From: Candidatus Pelagibacter sp.
GTDB taxonomy: Bacteria; Pseudomonadota; Alphaproteobacteria; Pelagibacterales; Pelagibacteraceae
DNA length: 8,917 nt
Assembly: GCA_028226735.1 (NCBI GenBank)
Contig: JAOIYV010000023.1
Location: 1 to 8,917 of the forward strand
Direction: 5' to 3'
The translations under genes and the position numbers were made by a program. Every line of letters starts with the position of its first letter. Positions within the stretch are counted from its first letter, which is position 1. This document shows positions 7,361-8,917 of the stretch, in pieces. The notes under the pieces are model-generated. The model had not been told where the DNA came from and did no database searches. It worked only from the letters and a program-made list of their open reading frames with translations.

Positions 7361-7389
7361 TTGATTAATTACAACTAGCAATTTAGACT
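7361..7389 (+). promoter_or_regulatory. Sigma-70-like promoter of fxsA-secB
   Basis: TTGATT (7361-7366) and TAGACT (7384-7389) are separated by exactly 17 bp, each matching the consensus in four of six positions. A start near 7396 would leave only about 3 nt before the fxsA ATG at 7399. The site lies in a 59-bp divergent spacer and interlocks with the promoter candidate for the Tim44-like gene. The assignment is by eye in AT-rich DNA. Confidence 0.4.
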
Positions 7390-7397
7390 AGGGTCAA
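7368..7397 (-). promoter_or_regulatory. Sigma-70-like promoter of the Tim44-like gene and smr
   Basis: On the minus strand TTGACC (plus-strand 7392-7397; 5 of 6 matches) and TGTAAT (7368-7373; 5 of 6) are 18 bp apart. Transcription would begin around 7361, giving a leader of about 20 nt before the ATG at 7339. The two hexamers occupy nearly the same 37 bp as the fxsA promoter on the other strand. Confidence 0.42.
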
Positions 7398-7398
7398 A

Positions 7399-7821
7399 AT
7401 GAGTAAGTTATTATTATTATTAATTAGTATCCCAGTTGTTGAAATTTATTTATTTATCAAATTGGGATCACAAATTGGGGCTTTTTATACAATATTACTA
7501 ATATTTATTACTGCCTTTTTTGGGGTAATTTATGCCAGATATGAGGGTTTTAATACCCTAAGATCTGGAATGTCTCAATTAGTTAAAAATGAGATGCCTG
7601 TTTATGAGATTATTTCTGGGGCAGCGTTGGCCTTTGCAGCTTTGCTTCTAATTTTGCCTGGTTTTGCTACAGATCTTATTGGTTTGTTAATTATTTTTCC
7701 ACCAACAAGAAAATTGATTTTTAAAAAAGTTTCTAATAAACAAGCATCCAAAAGTAAAACACAAGATTATATCAATGGTGAGTTTGAAGATATAGAAGAA
7801 GATGAAAACAGAAAAATTTAA
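7399..7821 (+). CDS. fxsA: FxsA-family membrane protein
   Basis: The 140-residue inner-membrane protein has hydrophobic helices at about 3-20, 26-46 and 70-100. The family hallmarks are IPVVEIYLFIKLG near the start, ARYEGFNTLRS after the second helix, and PGFATDLIGLLIIFPPTR at about 87-104. A polar cytoplasmic tail follows, Lys-rich at first and ending in an acidic GEFEDIEEDE. In E. coli, excess FxsA relieves exclusion of phage T7 by the F-plasmid protein PifA; its ordinary role is unknown. The 3' end overlaps the start of secB by 20 nt, so the two are co-transcribed and secB translation is probably coupled to it. Confidence 0.92.
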   Translation: MSKLLLLLISIPVVEIYLFIKLGSQIGAFYTILLIFITAFFGVIYARYEGFNTLRSGMSQLVKNEMPVYEIISGAALAFAALLLILPGFATDLIGLLIIFPPTRKLIFKKVSNKQASKSKTQDYINGEFEDIEEDENRKI

Positions 7822-8227
7822 AATAATATCTGAATTTATAAAAGATATGTCTAGTGAAACACCCGATGTTCAGACATTTTTATTTGTTAAGGAGAATATT
7901 TCTAAATATCACCTCAACATTGAAATTAACTCAAAGGCTCTCAAAAACAAAGTGATTGAAATCAATACGGCTCTAAAATTTATAGATAGTGAACCAAATG
8001 AAAAAAGAAGTAACTTTGAAATGGTTTATACCTCAATTATAAAACTAGAAGAAGAAATCAAAGATAAAAAAGATCTACAAAAAATAATACTTTGTGATAC
8101 ACAAAAAAAAATTTATCCAAAATTAGAAAAATCTTTTTTAAACATGCTTTCAGACTCTGGCTATGTTAATGTAAAATTTGAAAAAAAGATAGATTTTGAA
8201 AAACTGTATCAGGAGAAATTTAATTAA
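7802..8227 (+). CDS. secB: Protein-export chaperone SecB, highly diverged
   Basis: The 141-residue protein aligns by eye with SecB along its length. FIKDMSSETPD (12-22) matches the YTKDISFEAPN start, keeping Asp15 and Glu19 (Asp20 and Glu24 of E. coli, part of the SecA-binding acidic face). LNIEINSKALKNKVIEINTALKF matches the beta strand pair, NFEMVYTSII matches the FLCEVQQGGIF strand, IYPKLEKSFLNMLSDSGY matches the LFPYARECITSMVSRGTF helix, and the C-terminal KIDFEKLYQEKF matches PVNFDALF/Y. SecB tetramers hold preproteins unfolded for SecA. Conservation is weak and Lys/Glu-rich substitutions are many, so a simple search may label it hypothetical. Position between fxsA and dnaQ is the usual place of alphaproteobacterial secB. 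The E. coli-type C-terminal zinc tail is absent. It converges with dnaQ with an 8-nt overlap. Confidence 0.82.
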   Translation: MKTEKFKIISEFIKDMSSETPDVQTFLFVKENISKYHLNIEINSKALKNKVIEINTALKFIDSEPNEKRSNFEMVYTSIIKLEEEIKDKKDLQKIILCDTQKKIYPKLEKSFLNMLSDSGYVNVKFEKKIDFEKLYQEKFN

Positions 8228-8891
8228 AAAAGTTTTTTTTTAGACTTTCTTTTAAATAATTTTTATGTAGTTTAATTTCTTCTTCGGTTGGTTTAACGAT
8301 TTTTTTATAATATAATTTTTCTTTATTTTCAATTATATCTAGTTTTTCATTTTCATGACTTTGAAAATTTAATGAAGGCTCTTTCTGATCTAGTAAATTA
8401 ATATAAACTTTGGCTAACAAGTCGCAATCAATTAACGCTGTGTGTTGTGTTCTTTTAGAGTTGTCTATCCTGTATCTTTTACATAGAGCATCAAGACTTG
8501 TTGGAGAGCCTGGGAATTTGTCTCGAGCTAATGCAAGAGTGTCTACAACATCTTGGTTGTCTATTTTTTTCTTTTTTAACAACGTCAATTCATTATTTAG
8601 ATGTGATAGGTCAAACGTTGCATTGTGAATTACTAGTTTCTTATTTTCTATAAAAGCTAAAAATTCATCAACAACATCAGAAAATTTTTTTTGTGTTGAT
8701 AAGAACTCATCAGTATAGCCGTGAACCTGTAGAGCTCTTTCTGAAACTTTTCTTTCAGGATTTAAATAACAATGAAATTTGTTTTTTGTCGGAACTAAAT
8801 TTTCAAGTTCAATACAGCCAATTTCAACTATTCTATGACCTTCTTTAACTGATAGTCCAGTAGTTTCAGTATCTAATACAACTTCATTCAT
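8220..8891 (-). CDS. dnaQ: DNA polymerase III epsilon subunit, 3'-5' proofreading exonuclease
   Basis: This 223-residue DEDDh exonuclease proofreads for the replicative polymerase. Exo I is VVLDTETTG with Asp7 and Glu9, Exo II is HNATFDLSHLN with Asp94, and Exo III-epsilon is HTALIDCDLLA with His150 and Asp155, so all catalytic residues are present. The GYTDEFLSTQKKF segment after the first strands and the C(K)RYRIDNSKRTQHTALID region are typical of DnaQ. A C-terminal, Lys- and Glu-rich tail of about 50 residues follows the exonuclease domain and, by family knowledge, would contact the alpha subunit. The start ATG lies very close to the end of another minus-strand gene at the right edge, with no Shine-Dalgarno. 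Confidence 0.95.
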   Translation of the reverse strand: MNEVVLDTETTGLSVKEGHRIVEIGCIELENLVPTKNKFHCYLNPERKVSERALQVHGYTDEFLSTQKKFSDVVDEFLAFIENKKLVIHNATFDLSHLNNELTLLKKKKIDNQDVVDTLALARDKFPGSPTSLDALCKRYRIDNSKRTQHTALIDCDLLAKVYINLLDQKEPSLNFQSHENEKLDIIENKEKLYYKKIVKPTEEEIKLHKNYLKESLKKNFFN

Positions 8892-8917
8892 TTATATAAT
8901 TTTTTTTAAAATCATTT
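8892..8917 (-). other. Probable 3' end of an upstream minus-strand gene (cut by right edge)
   Basis: Only 26 bases lie upstream of dnaQ. Two minus-strand frames are open here. One ends MILKKII with a TAA at 8892-8894 directly abutting the dnaQ ATG; the other ends NDFKKNYINE with a TGA at 8884-8886 inside dnaQ. Either fits a gene in the same operon, and alphaproteobacterial gene order suggests coaE (dephospho-CoA kinase), but the visible residues are too few to identify it. No promoter is evident in this stretch. Confidence 0.3.

Noticed and set aside
8226..8241. A6-G-T9 near the secB and dnaQ stops as an intrinsic terminator
   Set aside because: The possible stem is A-T pairs only with a one-base loop and has no GC clamp. 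It lies within the dnaQ coding end and looks like ordinary AT-rich sequence.
8410..8628. Plus-strand open frame of 72 codons inside dnaQ
   Set aside because: It is antisense to the Exo II to Exo III region of dnaQ, with no recognisable domain or start signal.

Overview
The window is strongly AT-rich, gene-dense and made almost entirely of housekeeping genes. Junctions are extremely short (1-5 nt gaps, or 1-20 nt overlaps), Shine-Dalgarno sequences are nearly absent, and proteins are rich in Lys, Ile and Asn. Protein similarity and gene order point to an alphaproteobacterium with a streamlined genome, most likely SAR11 (Pelagibacterales). This is inferred from recognition of the sequence, not from a database search.

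Layout. (1) On the minus strand from about 4390 down to 1 lies one histidine-biosynthesis operon: hisB, hisH, a secreted polysaccharide-lyase-fold protein, hisA, hisF, hisE, a HIT-family protein (hinT) and the start of a GNAT-type acetyltransferase that runs off the left edge. HisH/HisF form imidazole glycerol phosphate synthase, HisA supplies its substrate, HisB takes its product, and HisE acts earlier in the pathway. (2) A 90-bp divergent spacer separates hisB from hslV-hslU on the plus strand, the two subunits of the HslUV (ClpYQ) ATP-dependent protease. It holds a sigma-70-like promoter for the his operon and a heat-shock (RpoH)-like promoter for hslVU. (3) Converging on hslU with an 11-nt 3' overlap are smr and a Tim44-like gene on the minus strand. 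(4) A 59-bp spacer, apparently with two interlocked promoters facing each other, leads to fxsA and a highly diverged secB on the plus strand. (5) secB converges with an 8-nt overlap on dnaQ (DNA polymerase III epsilon), and a few codons of another minus-strand gene reach the right edge.

The set hisEFAHB / hslVU / smr / Tim44 / fxsA / secB / dnaQ is an ancestral alphaproteobacterial neighbourhood, often near the replication origin. Here it is compacted, and the mltA gene that commonly sits between the Tim44-like gene and smr is missing. No tRNA, rRNA, CRISPR array, insertion sequence or phage gene was seen, and no stretch longer than 90 bp lacks a gene. I found no convincing undescribed multi-gene system. 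The points most worth a second look are the secreted lyase-fold protein inside the his operon, the diverged SecB, and the promoter architecture that predicts leaderless or nearly leaderless transcripts.
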